DNA of 64,000 nucleotides from Hyphomicrobium sp. 99 (GTDB taxonomy: Bacteria > Pseudomonadota > Alphaproteobacteria > Rhizobiales > Hyphomicrobiaceae). This document shows positions 47,844-57,040 of this stretch, piece by piece (position 1 is the first letter of the stretch; every line of letters starts with the position of its first letter). Location: assembly GCF_000384335.2 (NCBI RefSeq), contig NZ_KQ031382.1, positions 1,488,001 to 1,552,000 of the forward strand. Reading direction: 5' to 3'. Under the pieces are notes generated by a model. The model saw only the letters and a list, made by a program, of their open reading frames with translations, made no database searches and was not told the origin of the DNA. Position numbers and translations under genes: made by a program.

Positions 47844-48959
47844 TCACTTGAACAGCGACGTGAGCGAGAAAGAAGAAGCAACGACGATTGGCGGGTTTTC
47901 AGCGACCTGCGGATAAGGCTCGTCGATATAAACGCTGACGCCCGTGGCGCGCTGCTCCTTGATGAGGGAGGCGACGTAAGCCCAGCCCTTCGGCTCGAGC
48001 CCAAGACACGCTTCAGACATTTCGCCCTTCAGACGCTCATGGATGGCAATGTTCCCGCGCGCCAGGATGGCCGCGGTTTGCTGAGGCGTGAACTTGTCTC
48101 TGTTCCAGAGCTTCCGGAGATAGATTCCAGCGACGTTTCGCTTTGTTTTCGGCCCCCAGGTGATGCGAGGACCGCTATCTGATCCGAAGGAATATTCGCC
48201 GGGCGGCAGCGGTCCGACGGCGCGCGCGGCGAGGCAGTCGGGCTCTGGATTATTCCGGCACACGTCTCGGCCGGAGATCGCCCAGGCAATCGTCTGGCCG
48301 CGCGCCGACGGGTCATCGGCAATGACGAAAAGGCGACCCGTCCGTATCGTGTAACCGAGGCGGAAATTCGGGATGGTCGGCGGAACTTCGTGGACGACAT
48401 CGTCGAACGGATTGCAAATTTCGCCGCCCGTCAGTTTTCGCGGAAAGCCGTTGAGCTGAATGGTGACGTAATCGACGCCCGGTGCGCAGTCCCATTGTGG
48501 CAAGGTCTTCTTGGCCGCCAGAACGACCGGTGAGGGCAAAGCTTTCGGCTGCGGCGCTGGGCCAACGGCGATTGTAGGCTTTTCGACAATGGGCGGCGGA
48601 ACGTGCGAGGTCGGGGCGACAACCTTTGGCAGATGCCTGATCTGCTCGCATTTGGCGGAGACCTTCGGCGGTTGAATTTGCTTCACCGCCAGCCGACGGG
48701 CAACCGAAGCATTGGCGCCCGCTTTGATGTAGGCAAGAATGAGCGCCTGCTGAACCTCGATCTGTTCCTGCGATAATTCGAAGATGCAGTCTTCGTAGAT
48801 CTGATCGCCGACCTGACTGAAGAAATCGGCAATCTGACCGGCCGCCACGCCTGCGGCGGCTTTCGCGTCGGCTTTCACCGGCTGCTGCGCATGACCGTGA
48901 TTCGTCATGAGCAGGAAACCCGTAAGGGCAAAGAGGAATGCCGCTTTGATTTGATTCAT
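47844..48959 (-). CDS. Exported protein, possible L,D-transpeptidase/DUF2778-like
   Basis: 371 aa with a signal peptide (residues 1-24, AAFLFALTGFLLMTNHGHA). A helical N-terminal half and proline-rich linker (about 125-165) lead to a C-terminal domain with VGPLPPGEYSFGSD and IAIHERLKGEMSEACLGLEP, which resembles the IHG...SxGC active site of L,D-transpeptidase-like folds, with Cys as candidate nucleophile. Assignment is tentative. The start is placed at the ATG at 48959, directly before the signal peptide, rather than 49085. Confidence 0.6.
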   Translation of the reverse strand: MNQIKAAFLFALTGFLLMTNHGHAQQPVKADAKAAAGVAAGQIADFFSQVGDQIYEDCIFELSQEQIEVQQALILAYIKAGANASVARRLAVKQIQPPKVSAKCEQIRHLPKVVAPTSHVPPPIVEKPTIAVGPAPQPKALPSPVVLAAKKTLPQWDCAPGVDYVTIQLNGFPRKLTGGEICNPFDDVVHEVPPTIPNFRLGYTIRTGRLFVIADDPSARGQTIAWAISGRDVCRNNPEPDCLAARAVGPLPPGEYSFGSDSGPRITWGPKTKRNVAGIYLRKLWNRDKFTPQQTAAILARGNIAIHERLKGEMSEACLGLEPKGWAYVASLIKEQRATGVSVYIDEPYPQVAENPPIVVASSFSLTSLFK

Positions 48960-49247
48960 CGGTTCAGTAGAGGTGCGGCGGCGGGATTGAGCCGGCAATG
49001 TATGGATCGGTGTTAGGTCGCGCCCAGGCATGTCTTTGCACGGCCTGTACATCCTTTGGTTCACGGTGGCGCAGCGATGATTCATGAGTCATTCCTAGCC
49101 CAAAAGTCTGGGCAAGAGAGTGGCTTTCCTCACGGATCAGCTCATTTCATCAACCAGCATCCGCTCAGAGCGAGCCAAACTCGCCTCGTGAATAAAACGA
49201 TCCCACGCACGCGTCGAGAGCGACGGTGCCTAGAGAGATGATGCGAA

Positions 49248-49697
49248 ATGCAAATCTACGTCGACGCGGACGCGTGCCCGGTGAAAGCCGAAGTGGTGCG
49301 CGTTGCTGCCCGGCACGATATTCCCGTTCACATGGTGGCGAACAGCTGGATGCGGATCGAGGCGAGCCCGCTGGTCAAGCTTGTCGTCGTCAAAGACGGT
49401 CCCGACGCGGCAGACGATTGGATCGCCGAGCGAATTGGCGCTCCCGACATCGCGATAACCGCGGACATTTTACTCGCCGCTCGGTGCCTTAAGGCAGGAG
49501 CGCAATGCATCGGTCCAACGGGCAAGACATTTAGCGACGCGAATATCGGCATGGCGGTTGCGATGCGCGATATGCAGCGGCATTTGCGCGAAACGGGAGA
49601 AAGCCGGGGGTTCAATCCCACGTTCACACCGCGTGATCGCTCGCAATTCTTGCAGGCGCTCGAAAATGCGGTCCAGGCCGTAAAGAGAAGAGGGTAG
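49248..49697 (+). CDS. YaiI/YqxD family protein (UPF0178, DUF188)
   Basis: 149 aa protein of the UPF0178 family. The start MQIYVDADACPVKAEVVRVA and the later DIAITADILLAARCLKAGA are diagnostic and resemble a PIN/NYN-like nuclease fold with conserved acidic residues. Function is not established. A GAGAG leader precedes the ATG. Confidence 0.9.
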   Translation: MQIYVDADACPVKAEVVRVAARHDIPVHMVANSWMRIEASPLVKLVVVKDGPDAADDWIAERIGAPDIAITADILLAARCLKAGAQCIGPTGKTFSDANIGMAVAMRDMQRHLRETGESRGFNPTFTPRDRSQFLQALENAVQAVKRRG

Positions 49698-49788
49698 GAA
49701 CCGCTGTTCTCCCGCAATCTCGATGCCGCCCGCGATCGGCATCGAGAGAGCGCAGGGATTTGTTTAGATCATGATTTTTCGAAGCGGA

Positions 49789-50145
49789 TCATCGCCAGCC
49801 ACGGTGACCGCCGAAGCGATGGCCGTACCCGCCTCCTCCATGCCAGCCGCGCCGGCCATACCAACCGCGTCCGCCGTACCAGCGAGGTCCCCAGCCATAG
49901 GGATAATATCCGGCGTAGTAGGGGTACGGCCTATAAAATCGGGGGCCGTAGAAGGCCGGGCCATAATAATTGGTGCCATAAAAAACCGGGCCGTCGAAGC
50001 AACACTCACGCGTAACCGGCGGACCTTCGACGACAGCGCCTCGTCCTTCGCAGCATTCGTCGCCTCCGAAATCCGCTGCTGTCGCTGCGTGAGGCGTAAA
50101 GCTCGTCAATGCGAGAACCGGAAGCGCATAAATCAGATTTCTCAT
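49789..50145 (-). CDS. Gly/Tyr/Arg-rich exported protein
   Basis: 118 aa. Signal peptide (residues 1-23, NLIYALPVLALTSFTPHAA), two Cys-Cys pairs (DECCEGRG, RECCFDGP), then a repetitive YGP/FYGPRFYRP region and a C-terminal Gly-Trp-Arg tail. Low-complexity secreted proteins like this are common in Hyphomicrobiales and of unknown role. GGGAG lies eight bases before the ATG at 50145. Confidence 0.7.
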   Translation of the reverse strand: MRNLIYALPVLALTSFTPHAATAADFGGDECCEGRGAVVEGPPVTRECCFDGPVFYGTNYYGPAFYGPRFYRPYPYYAGYYPYGWGPRWYGGRGWYGRRGWHGGGGYGHRFGGHRGWR

Positions 50146-50259
50146 GAAAATGCTCCCTGCAGACCGCATTCAAAAGACGCCCGGACCTGTGAATGATTGC
50201 TGAACAATCGTCGTTAGTTGATGGTCTGGTCCGTATGAAGAATATTGCTCAAAACATGT

Positions 50260-50290
50260 GTAATGGTGCGGATATATCCGGGACCATTAC
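50260..50290. repeat. 31-base nested palindrome, candidate operator
   Basis: Outer arms gtaatggt and accattac are exact reverse complements; the centre is the perfect 12-base palindrome cggatatatccg. No T-run follows on either strand, so regulator binding is more likely than termination. It lies 115 bases upstream of the Gly/Tyr-rich protein gene. Confidence 0.6.
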
Positions 50291-50834
50291 AAGTTAGTGC
50301 AACACACATTTCTCACAGCAATTAGCCGTTTCTAAATAGGCGAAAACAATTCGAGAAGGAGCCATTGCTTCGGGGCGCGCGAATAAAGCGCTCGCGGCGC
50401 GATCGCCAATCCTCCGCTAGCGTTGCAATTTTATATGCGCGAAATTGGCGAACGGAATTGCCGTTTCCCGCGAGGCTAATCTCTCCCACTTTGGGAAGGA
50501 CACTTTCCGAAAGAAAGATCTTTCGACCTCTGCTGCGAGGGATTGGTTGGAACGCGACAGCAGAGCTGATGCGCATCGCGATCGACGCGGCGGCGTTCCC
50601 GAACTCGCCATAGCAACACGCGCTCGCCGCAAGTCCACCGCCGCGCGAAACCGCAGTGCGCGCCAAGCTCAGACAACTTGGCCGAGCCCAGACAGCTGAA
50701 ACGACATGGTGGGTGGAATTGGTTCGCTCGGCAGCCACCTCACGCGCGCCGGCTCACCCCATGTGACAGATTGCCGTGGCGGTGACGAAAAAGGCATCGG
50801 CGTAACGGTTTCCCAGCCTCGCAAAACCGGAGCG

Positions 50835-50914
50835 GGTGCAGGGGTGTTGCACCTGAGAACGCCGTAGGTTAACACCGGCCCAGGGCGAAAGCCCTGAGAC
50901 TCGGCCGTGTTACC
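50835..50914 (+). promoter_or_regulatory. Structured leader before nuoA
   Basis: Two hairpins: ggtgca/tgcacc (50835-50853), then a strong compound stem in which ggttaacaccggcc (50867-50880) pairs with ggccgtgttacc (50903-50914) with two bulges, enclosing cagggc-gaaa-gccctg with a GAAA tetraloop. It ends 12 bases before the nuoA ATG, next to the likely ribosome site. Structure is seen; a regulatory role is inferred. Confidence 0.6.
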
Positions 50915-50926
50915 GGATTGACGGCG

Positions 50927-51292
50927 ATGATAGATCTGACCTCGCAATACCTGCCGATCGCGATTTTTATCGGCGTCGCGCTCTTCATCGGCGCCTCGCT
51001 GATGGTCGCTCCCTTCCTGGTTGCCGTCCGCAACCCCGACCCCGAAAAGGTCTCCGCCTACGAGTGCGGCTTCAGCGCCTTTGACGACGCCCGCATGAAA
51101 TTCGACGTGCGGTTCTATCTCGTGTCGATCCTCTTCATCATCTTTGATCTTGAGATCGCGTTCCTGTTTCCGTGGGCTGCCGCCTTCAGAGAAATTGGCG
51201 TTTACGGTTTCTGGTCGATGATGATCTTTCTGGGCGTGCTGACCGTCGGCTTCATTTACGAATGGAAGAAGGGCGCGCTGGAATGGGATTGA
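50927..51292 (+). CDS. nuoA: NADH-quinone oxidoreductase subunit A
   Basis: 121 aa membrane subunit of complex I with three helices. The loop [27 protein letters not shown] contains the conserved cysteine of the ND3 loop, and [15 protein letters not shown] is the second helix. The ATG at 50927 is preferred to a TTG nine bases earlier. It overlaps nuoB by 10 bases. Confidence 0.94.
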   Translation: MIDLTSQYLPIAIFIGVALFIGASLMVAPFLVAVRNPDPEKVSAYECGFSAFDDARMKFDVRFYLVSILFIIFDLEIAFLFPWAAAFREIGVYGFWSMMIFLGVLTVGFIYEWKKGALEWD

Positions 51293-51876
51293 TCCTCAAA
51301 GACGAGCGTCCAAGCGGCCTTATCTTCGATCGCGTTTTTGAGCGGGCGCAGGAAGGCTCTCCTGGTGCGGTGTCACCCGCAGCCGATCCGTTCTTCACCG
51401 AAGTTTCAAACGAGCTTGCGGACAAGGGCTTTCTCGTCACGAGCGTCGACGACTTGATCAATTGGGCCCGCACGGGCTCACTGATGTGGATGACGTTCGG
51501 CCTCGCCTGCTGCGCTGTCGAGATGATGCAGGCGTCGATGCCGCGCTACGACGTCGAGCGATTCGGCTTTGCTCCGCGCGCCTCGCCCCGGCAGTCGGAC
51601 GTCATGATCGTTGCCGGTACGTTGACCAACAAGATGGCCCCGGCGCTCCGCAAGGTCTACGACCAGATGCCGGAGCCGCGCTACGTCATCTCGATGGGAA
51701 GCTGCGCCAACGGCGGCGGCTACTATCATTATTCATATGCCGTCGTCCGCGGCTGTGATCGCATCGTGCCGGTCGATGTCTATGTGCCTGGCTGCCCACC
51801 GACGGCCGAGGCGCTCCTTTACGGAATTTTGTTGCTGCAGCGGAAGATACGCCGCACCGGCACAATCGAACGCTAA
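51283..51876 (+). CDS. nuoB: NADH-quinone oxidoreductase subunit B
   Basis: 197 aa peripheral-arm subunit that holds the N2 4Fe-4S cluster next to the quinone site. Cluster cysteines are in [21 protein letters not shown] and [12 protein letters not shown]. The start overlaps the nuoA end (GAATGGGATTGA). The N-terminal 40 residues are longer than in E. coli, as is usual in alphaproteobacteria. Confidence 0.95.
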   Translation: MGLILKDERPSGLIFDRVFERAQEGSPGAVSPAADPFFTEVSNELADKGFLVTSVDDLINWARTGSLMWMTFGLACCAVEMMQASMPRYDVERFGFAPRASPRQSDVMIVAGTLTNKMAPALRKVYDQMPEPRYVISMGSCANGGGYYHYSYAVVRGCDRIVPVDVYVPGCPPTAEALLYGILLLQRKIRRTGTIER

Positions 51877-51905
51877 TCAAAGCCGACTTTGGAGATCGTC
51901 ACGCA

Positions 51906-52511
51906 ATGACGGAGTTGATCGCGCTGCAGGAGACCGCTCAAGCGGCCGCGGGCGACGCCCTGCAACAGGCTATCATTGCCTATGATGAACTCACGATCAC
52001 CGTTGCTCGTGACCACATCGTCGAAGTCTTGACCAAGCTTCGCGACGATCCGAAATGCCAGTTTGAAGTCCTGATCGACATCTGCGGCGTCGACTATCCC
52101 GAGCGCGCCGAGCGGTTTGACGTCGTCTATCATCTGCTGTCGGCGCGCCTCAATCAGCGGCTGCGAGTCAAGATATCGACGGACGAGACGACGCCCATCG
52201 CAAGCGTCAACGACGTTTATCCGGCCGCCAATTGGTACGAGCGGGAAGCCTACGACCTTTACGGTATCCGGTTCACGGGCCACCCCGATCTTCGCCGTAT
52301 TCTCACCGATTACGGCTTCCAGGGGCATCCGCTCCGCAAGGATTTTCCGCTCACCGGTTACGTTGAAGTTCGCTACGACGACGAAAAGAAGCGCGTCGTC
52401 TACGAGCCGGTGAAGCTCACGCAGGAATTCCGCGATTTCGATTTCGAGAGTCCTTGGGAAGGCCCAAGCCACGTTCTCCCGGGCGACGAGAAAGCCGGCC
52501 CGAAATCGTGA
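51906..52511 (+). CDS. nuoC: NADH-quinone oxidoreductase subunit C
   Basis: 201 aa, the 30-kDa complex I subunit, separate from NuoD as in alphaproteobacteria and mitochondria. Signature: [30 protein letters not shown], split around residue 110-140, and [15 protein letters not shown]. It is followed not by nuoD but by two unrelated genes. Confidence 0.95.
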   Translation: MTELIALQETAQAAAGDALQQAIIAYDELTITVARDHIVEVLTKLRDDPKCQFEVLIDICGVDYPERAERFDVVYHLLSARLNQRLRVKISTDETTPIASVNDVYPAANWYEREAYDLYGIRFTGHPDLRRILTDYGFQGHPLRKDFPLTGYVEVRYDDEKKRVVYEPVKLTQEFRDFDFESPWEGPSHVLPGDEKAGPKS

Positions 52512-52669
52512 ATCACGCGACACGCCATCTGCAGCGCTATCTTCCCGGTGCTGTTGCCATCGTCCTCGAATTCCACACGTTCGGGCGGTCCTTTGCTTCC
52601 CATCGGACTGATCACGTTCGATAGTCGTTCGGCCGGGAGACCGGAGTGATTGGTGAGGCCAGGATCGGA

Positions 52670-52969
52670 ATGCAATTCGAGGTCAGTGTCGCGCTAGCGG
52701 CAGCTCTCATGATCGGGGCTTTCATACTAGATTGGCCACGGGCCGTTGCCGGGCTCGTGCTCGGCGTGATCTGCCGTTACCTGCCCTATGGAACGCTCAC
52801 GATTCCGGCCGGCGTCATCCTCGTCTCAGGCGCCGCGGAATTGCTTTATCCTTGGTTCGGCCGCACGACGGAGCCGCACTTCTGGGGCTTTTTCTTTGGG
52901 CTCTTTGCGGTCGCAGGAACTGCGTCGAGCCTCTATATTACTATACGCAACCTAAAAGACCGGCTGTAA
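52670..52969 (+). CDS. Small membrane protein within the nuo locus
   Basis: 99 aa, about three transmembrane helices (VSVALAAALMIGAFIL, LTIPAGVILVSGAAELLY, FWGFFFGLFAVAGTASSLY); not recognised. AGGATCGG precedes the ATG; a GTG at 52646 is an alternative. It starts 158 bases after nuoC and ends 12 bases before the thioesterase gene, so it probably rides on the nuo transcript. Confidence 0.65.
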   Translation: MQFEVSVALAAALMIGAFILDWPRAVAGLVLGVICRYLPYGTLTIPAGVILVSGAAELLYPWFGRTTEPHFWGFFFGLFAVAGTASSLYITIRNLKDRL

Positions 52970-52981
52970 GGACTGAGGACC

Positions 52982-53431
52982 GTGAAAGACACGCTTCACG
53001 CCGGAGCCAAGACGCAATTTTCGTTTCGCGTGCCCGCCACGAAAACGGTGCCGCATCTCTATCCCGAGGCGCACGAGTTCCAACTCATGCCAACCGTTTT
53101 CGCGACCGGCTTCATGGTCGGACTGATGGAATGGTCCTGCCTTAACATTATCGGGCCCCATCTCGACGAGGGAGAGGGCTCGCTCGGCATTCATATCAAT
53201 GTTTCGCACCTCGCCGCGACTGTGCCGGGACAGACGGTGACGGTCGATGCCGAGTGCACGAAAGTCGCAGGCCGACAGCTATTCTTTCATGTGAAAGCGC
53301 ATGACGGGATTGATTTAATCGGCGAGGGCGAGCATCAGCGTATGGTCGTGAACTGGCAGAAGTTCGAGCAACGAGTGAACGACAAGGCGAAGCTCGCCAG
53401 ACTAGCACCGATTACCCGCGGGACCGTTTGA
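52982..53431 (+). CDS. Hotdog-fold thioesterase, FlK-like
   Basis: 149 aa thioesterase-family protein ([52 protein letters not shown]), resembling the fluoroacetyl-CoA thioesterase-like group; the Glu/His arrangement is compatible with acyl-CoA hydrolysis. The GTG start has GAGGACC upstream. Its stop lies 3 bases before the nuoD ATG, which suggests coupling. Substrate unknown. Confidence 0.8.
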   Translation: MKDTLHAGAKTQFSFRVPATKTVPHLYPEAHEFQLMPTVFATGFMVGLMEWSCLNIIGPHLDEGEGSLGIHINVSHLAATVPGQTVTVDAECTKVAGRQLFFHVKAHDGIDLIGEGEHQRMVVNWQKFEQRVNDKAKLARLAPITRGTV

Positions 53432-53433
53432 AC

Positions 53434-54624
53434 ATGGCCGAGACTGAGATCCGTAACTTCAACATCAATTTCGGGCCGCAGCACCCTGCGGCGCACGGCG
53501 TGCTTCGCCTCGTGCTCGAACTCGACGGCGAGGTTGTGGAGCGCGTCGATCCGCACATCGGTCTTCTCCATCGCGGCACCGAGAAGCTCATCGAGCACAA
53601 GACGTACATGCAGGCGATCGGCTATTTCGATCGTCTCGATTACGTCGCCCCGATGAATCAGGAGCACTCGTTCTGCCTTGCTGCAGAAAAGCTTTTGGGG
53701 CTCGAGGTCCCCTACCGCGCCCAGCTGATCCGCGTGCTTTTCTCCGAAATCGGCCGACAGCTGTCGCATCTCTTGAACGTCACGACCCAGGCGATGGACG
53801 TCGGCGCGCTGACCCCGCCGCTCTGGGGCTTCGAAGAGCGCGAAAAGCTGATGGTGTTCTACGAGCGCGCATCCGGCTCGCGCATGCACGCGAAATACTT
53901 CCGCATGGGCGGCGTCCATCAGGACCTGCCGGAGCAGCTGATCGACGATATCTACGCCTGGTGCGACCCGTTCCTGAAAGTCGTCGATGATATCGACGGC
54001 CTTTTGACCGAAAACCGCATCTTCAAGCAGCGGAACGTCGACATCGGCGTCGTGACGCTTGATGAAGCTTTCGCGTGGGGCTTTTCGGGCGTGATGGTCC
54101 GCGGTTCTGGCGCGGCTTGGGACTTGCGCAAGTCGCAGCCTTACGAATGCTACGCCGACCTCGAGTTCGATATCCCGATCGGCAAGAACGGTGACTGCTA
54201 CGACCGCTACCTGATCCGCATGCAGGAAATGCGGGAAGCGACCAAAATCATGAAGCAGTGCTGTGAGCTGCTGAAGTCGCCGCGCGGCAAGGGTCCGCAC
54301 GTCGCCGAGAACAAGAAGGTCGTGCCGCCGAAGCGCGGTGAGATGAAGCGCTCGATGGAAGCGCTGATCCACCACTTCAAGCTCTATACCGAAGGCTTCC
54401 ACGTGCCTCCCGGCGAAGTCTACGCCGCGGTCGAGGCGCCCAAAGGCGAGTTCGGCGTCTATCTCGTCTCCGACGGCTCCAACAAGCCCTATCGCTGCAA
54501 GATCCGCGCTCCTGGATTCCCGCATCTCGCGGCGATGGATTTTATAAACCGCGGTCACATGTTGGCGGACGTCTCCGCGATCCTCGGTTCACTCGATATC
54601 GTCTTCGGTGAAATCGATCGCTGA
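53434..54624 (+). CDS. nuoD: NADH-quinone oxidoreductase subunit D
   Basis: 396 aa, the 49-kDa subunit lining the quinone cavity. N-terminal [20 protein letters not shown] and [13 protein letters not shown], conserved histidine and tyrosine region; C-terminal [19 protein letters not shown] and [10 protein letters not shown]. The ATG at 53434 is the family start. The following SRPBCC gene may start within its end. Confidence 0.95.
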   Translation: MAETEIRNFNINFGPQHPAAHGVLRLVLELDGEVVERVDPHIGLLHRGTEKLIEHKTYMQAIGYFDRLDYVAPMNQEHSFCLAAEKLLGLEVPYRAQLIRVLFSEIGRQLSHLLNVTTQAMDVGALTPPLWGFEEREKLMVFYERASGSRMHAKYFRMGGVHQDLPEQLIDDIYAWCDPFLKVVDDIDGLLTENRIFKQRNVDIGVVTLDEAFAWGFSGVMVRGSGAAWDLRKSQPYECYADLEFDIPIGKNGDCYDRYLIRMQEMREATKIMKQCCELLKSPRGKGPHVAENKKVVPPKRGEMKRSMEALIHHFKLYTEGFHVPPGEVYAAVEAPKGEFGVYLVSDGSNKPYRCKIRAPGFPHLAAMDFINRGHMLADVSAILGSLDIVFGEIDR

Positions 54625-54631
54625 AGACGCC

Positions 54632-55063
54632 ATGGCCCGCGCGATCGAGACATCGATTTTGATCGCGGCACCGGCTTCACGTGTCTGGTCCGTGTTAATG
54701 GATTTCGGCGGCTACCCCGCATGGAACCCGTTCATCCGCACTATCGAAGGCGAACGGCGAATAGGCGCTAGGCTCGAAGTCCAGATCGAGGCACCGGGGC
54801 TCAAAGCCCAGACGTTTCGCCCTGTCGTCGTCGAAGTCGAGCCCGAGCGGATTTTCTCCTGGCGTGGATCGCTTCCGATGCCAGGTCTATTTACCGGCCA
54901 CCACAGGTTCGTGCTCAGTGCCGAAAGCTCAGGCACCCGCTTCGAGCATTCGGAACAGTTTTCAGGGCTGCTTATCCCCTTTGTCGGGAGTGTCCTCGAT
55001 GCAACGGAGCGCGGATTTCGAGCCATGAACGAAGCGCTGAAGGCAAAGTCCGAGGCTCGGTAA
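54632..55063 (+). CDS. SRPBCC family protein
   Basis: 143 aa START-like/polyketide-cyclase fold (Bet v 1-like): ETSILIAAPASRVWSVLMDF, YPAWNPFI, then F-x-x-S-E-Q-F. Usually binds a hydrophobic ligand; role here unknown. A GTG at 54608, inside nuoD, is an alternative start. Second intruder group of the nuo locus. Confidence 0.8.
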   Translation: MARAIETSILIAAPASRVWSVLMDFGGYPAWNPFIRTIEGERRIGARLEVQIEAPGLKAQTFRPVVVEVEPERIFSWRGSLPMPGLFTGHHRFVLSAESSGTRFEHSEQFSGLLIPFVGSVLDATERGFRAMNEALKAKSEAR

Positions 55064-55158
55064 CACCGGGACCAAGCCGCCGCGATACACGCTGGCGCTT
55101 GTCACAAAGCCCTGGCAAATTGGGGGAAGGGCCCGAGTAGCCTGAAAAGGAACAGCGT

Positions 55159-55638
55159 ATGATCCCCGTTGCTGCCCCAATGGTCGATAATCTGTTTCTG
55201 CTCGCCGTAGCCGCTGTTGGATGGGGCTTGAGCCTCTCGACTTACCGCCTTTTCGCCCGCCCGCGAAGCTGGCCCATGGGCGCGTTGCAGTCCGATCTCC
55301 CATTCATTCCCGTTCTAATCGGGCTTGGTGGCCTGTTCGCCGGCTTGCTGTTTGCGACGGCGCGCGGCGCCGATGATGGCGGGTGGATGATCATCGCGCT
55401 CGGCCTGTTGTTCGCGGCGCTTTGGACCGGCTTCCTACGCGTCGGTTCGCAGCTCTCGCTCTTTCTCGCGCCAATCGCGACGTTTCTTCTACTGCTAGGC
55501 TGGCTCGCCGTGCCGCTTGGATTCTCTGAACGTCGATGGGCGACGGAGCGTCCAGCAGAGACACTTCAACGTCGCGGAATTCTCGCTCCGGACGCGCCCA
55601 TCACCGCGCCGACGGCTTCGCCGAATTCGGCTCCATAG
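55159..55638 (+). CDS. Membrane protein of unknown function within the nuo locus
   Basis: 159 aa with about four hydrophobic helices (residues 8-27, 49-66, 75-90, 97-119) and a Pro/Ala-rich C-terminal tail. Not recognised. AAGGAACAG precedes the ATG. It ends 233 bases before nuoE, long enough for an internal promoter. Confidence 0.65.
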   Translation: MIPVAAPMVDNLFLLAVAAVGWGLSLSTYRLFARPRSWPMGALQSDLPFIPVLIGLGGLFAGLLFATARGADDGGWMIIALGLLFAALWTGFLRVGSQLSLFLAPIATFLLLLGWLAVPLGFSERRWATERPAETLQRRGILAPDAPITAPTASPNSAP

Positions 55639-55871
55639 CTGCGAGCTTTTCGTCGCACCCGAATATCCGCGAATATCGTTGCTTCCCCACCCGGATGGAT
55701 AGGCAAATGCTTGCCTTGTCGTCGCATTCCTCGTAACTGGACCGCCTTGGTGGCTGAGGGTTAATGTCACTCTGAGAGTCGACATTGAGGCGTGACGGGC
55801 CAAATCACTGTTGTGACTTTGGACACGTTGGGTAATTCGGCGCCATACGACTGACGTTCGAGGAGCCATGG

Positions 55872-57035
55872 ATGGCCGTTCGCCGACTGAATCCAGTGCA
55901 GCCTGCGCAGTTCGCCTTCACGCCTGAGAATTTGGCGTGGGCGAGCGAGACGATCGCAAAGTATCCCGAAGGCAAGCAGGCATCGGCGATCATCCCCTTG
56001 CTTTGGCGCGCGCAGGAGCAAGCCGGCTGGTTGCCCGAACCCGCCATCAGGCTCGTCTGCGATATGTTGGGCATGGCCCACATCCGCGGCCTGGAAGTCG
56101 CTACCTTCTACACGATGTTCCAGCTTTCGCCGGTGGGAACGAAAGCCCATATACAGGTCTGCGGCACGACGCCGTGCATGCTCCGCGGGTCGGGTGATCT
56201 CATCGCGGTCTGCAAGAGCCGCATCGACGGCCATTCGCACACGCTCAACGCTGACGGCACGCTATCGTGGGAAGAGGTCGAATGCATCGGCGTCTGCGCG
56301 AACGCCCCGGTCGTCCAGGTCGGCAAAGACACCTACGAAGATCTGACGCCCGAGCAGCTGACGAAGATTATCGACGCCTTTGTGGCCAGCAGACAGCCAA
56401 AGCCCGGGTCCCAGACTGGCCGCGTGGCATCCTGCCCGGTAACCGGCCCGACGACATTGACCGATCCGGCGCTTTTCGATGGCTCCACAGTGGGCGCCTG
56501 GAAGAAGCGCTTCGAAGAGACGTCGGACGGAAAGGCTGGGGTGGCCGAGGCCGCACCGCCGTCGTCACCGGGAGGCGCGGCCCCAAAGCCCGCGCAGCTT
56601 CATCCGGCAGCGCTGACCGCCATGGCCAACGCCGGTCTCGTAAAGGAGCTCGAGGAGCGCAGTGGCGGCAAGGCGCTTTCCGCCGATGAACTCAGCAAGA
56701 TCAAGGCTGACATGGTCCGCGACAGGGCGATTGCTGGCGCCGGCGCGAGCCGGAACGTCGAGCCCGATCTTTTAAAGGAGCCGCGCGGAGGCAAGGCCGA
56801 TGATCTGTCGCTCATCCCAGGCGTCGGCGCCGACGTGGTCGATAAGCTTCACGCAATCGGCATCTGGCATTTCGATCAGATCGCCAAGTGGACGCCTCAG
56901 AACGTCGCGTGGTTTGAAGTTCAGTTGGATGGCTTTATGGGCCGCGTGACGCGTGACAAATGGATCGAGCAGGCGCAGAAGCTCGCATCCGGTTGGCGTC
57001 CGGAAACTAAAGCCGGCAAAAGGCCGAAAGGGTAG
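55872..57035 (+). CDS. nuoE: NADH-quinone oxidoreductase subunit E with C-terminal extension
   Basis: 387 aa; the standard thioredoxin-like 2Fe-2S subunit takes the first 170 or so residues ([10 protein letters not shown] and [12 protein letters not shown] give the four cysteines). A linker rich in Pro/Ala (about 190-240) leads to a C-terminal region with a helix-hairpin-helix-like segment ([21 protein letters not shown], near 325) and [13 protein letters not shown]. Such extensions occur in related alphaproteobacteria; their role is not settled. GAGGAG ribosome site. Confidence 0.92.
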   Translation: MAVRRLNPVQPAQFAFTPENLAWASETIAKYPEGKQASAIIPLLWRAQEQAGWLPEPAIRLVCDMLGMAHIRGLEVATFYTMFQLSPVGTKAHIQVCGTTPCMLRGSGDLIAVCKSRIDGHSHTLNADGTLSWEEVECIGVCANAPVVQVGKDTYEDLTPEQLTKIIDAFVASRQPKPGSQTGRVASCPVTGPTTLTDPALFDGSTVGAWKKRFEETSDGKAGVAEAAPPSSPGGAAPKPAQLHPAALTAMANAGLVKELEERSGGKALSADELSKIKADMVRDRAIAGAGASRNVEPDLLKEPRGGKADDLSLIPGVGADVVDKLHAIGIWHFDQIAKWTPQNVAWFEVQLDGFMGRVTRDKWIEQAQKLASGWRPETKAGKRPKG

Positions 57036-57040
57036 CGCGC

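Larger units (their letters stand above)
50146..50926. other. Large gap upstream of the nuo operon
   Basis: About 780 bases with no supported gene; the open frames (for example 50322-50738 leftward, 50365-50613 rightward) have no ribosome sites or recognisable protein character. It contains a 31-base palindromic element at 50260-50290 and paired hairpins directly before nuoA. The nuo promoter must lie here. Confidence 0.55.

Noticed and set aside
50322..50738. Open frames in the gap before nuo as genes
   Set aside because: No ribosome sites, biased residue content and overlap on both strands; no recognisable protein feature.
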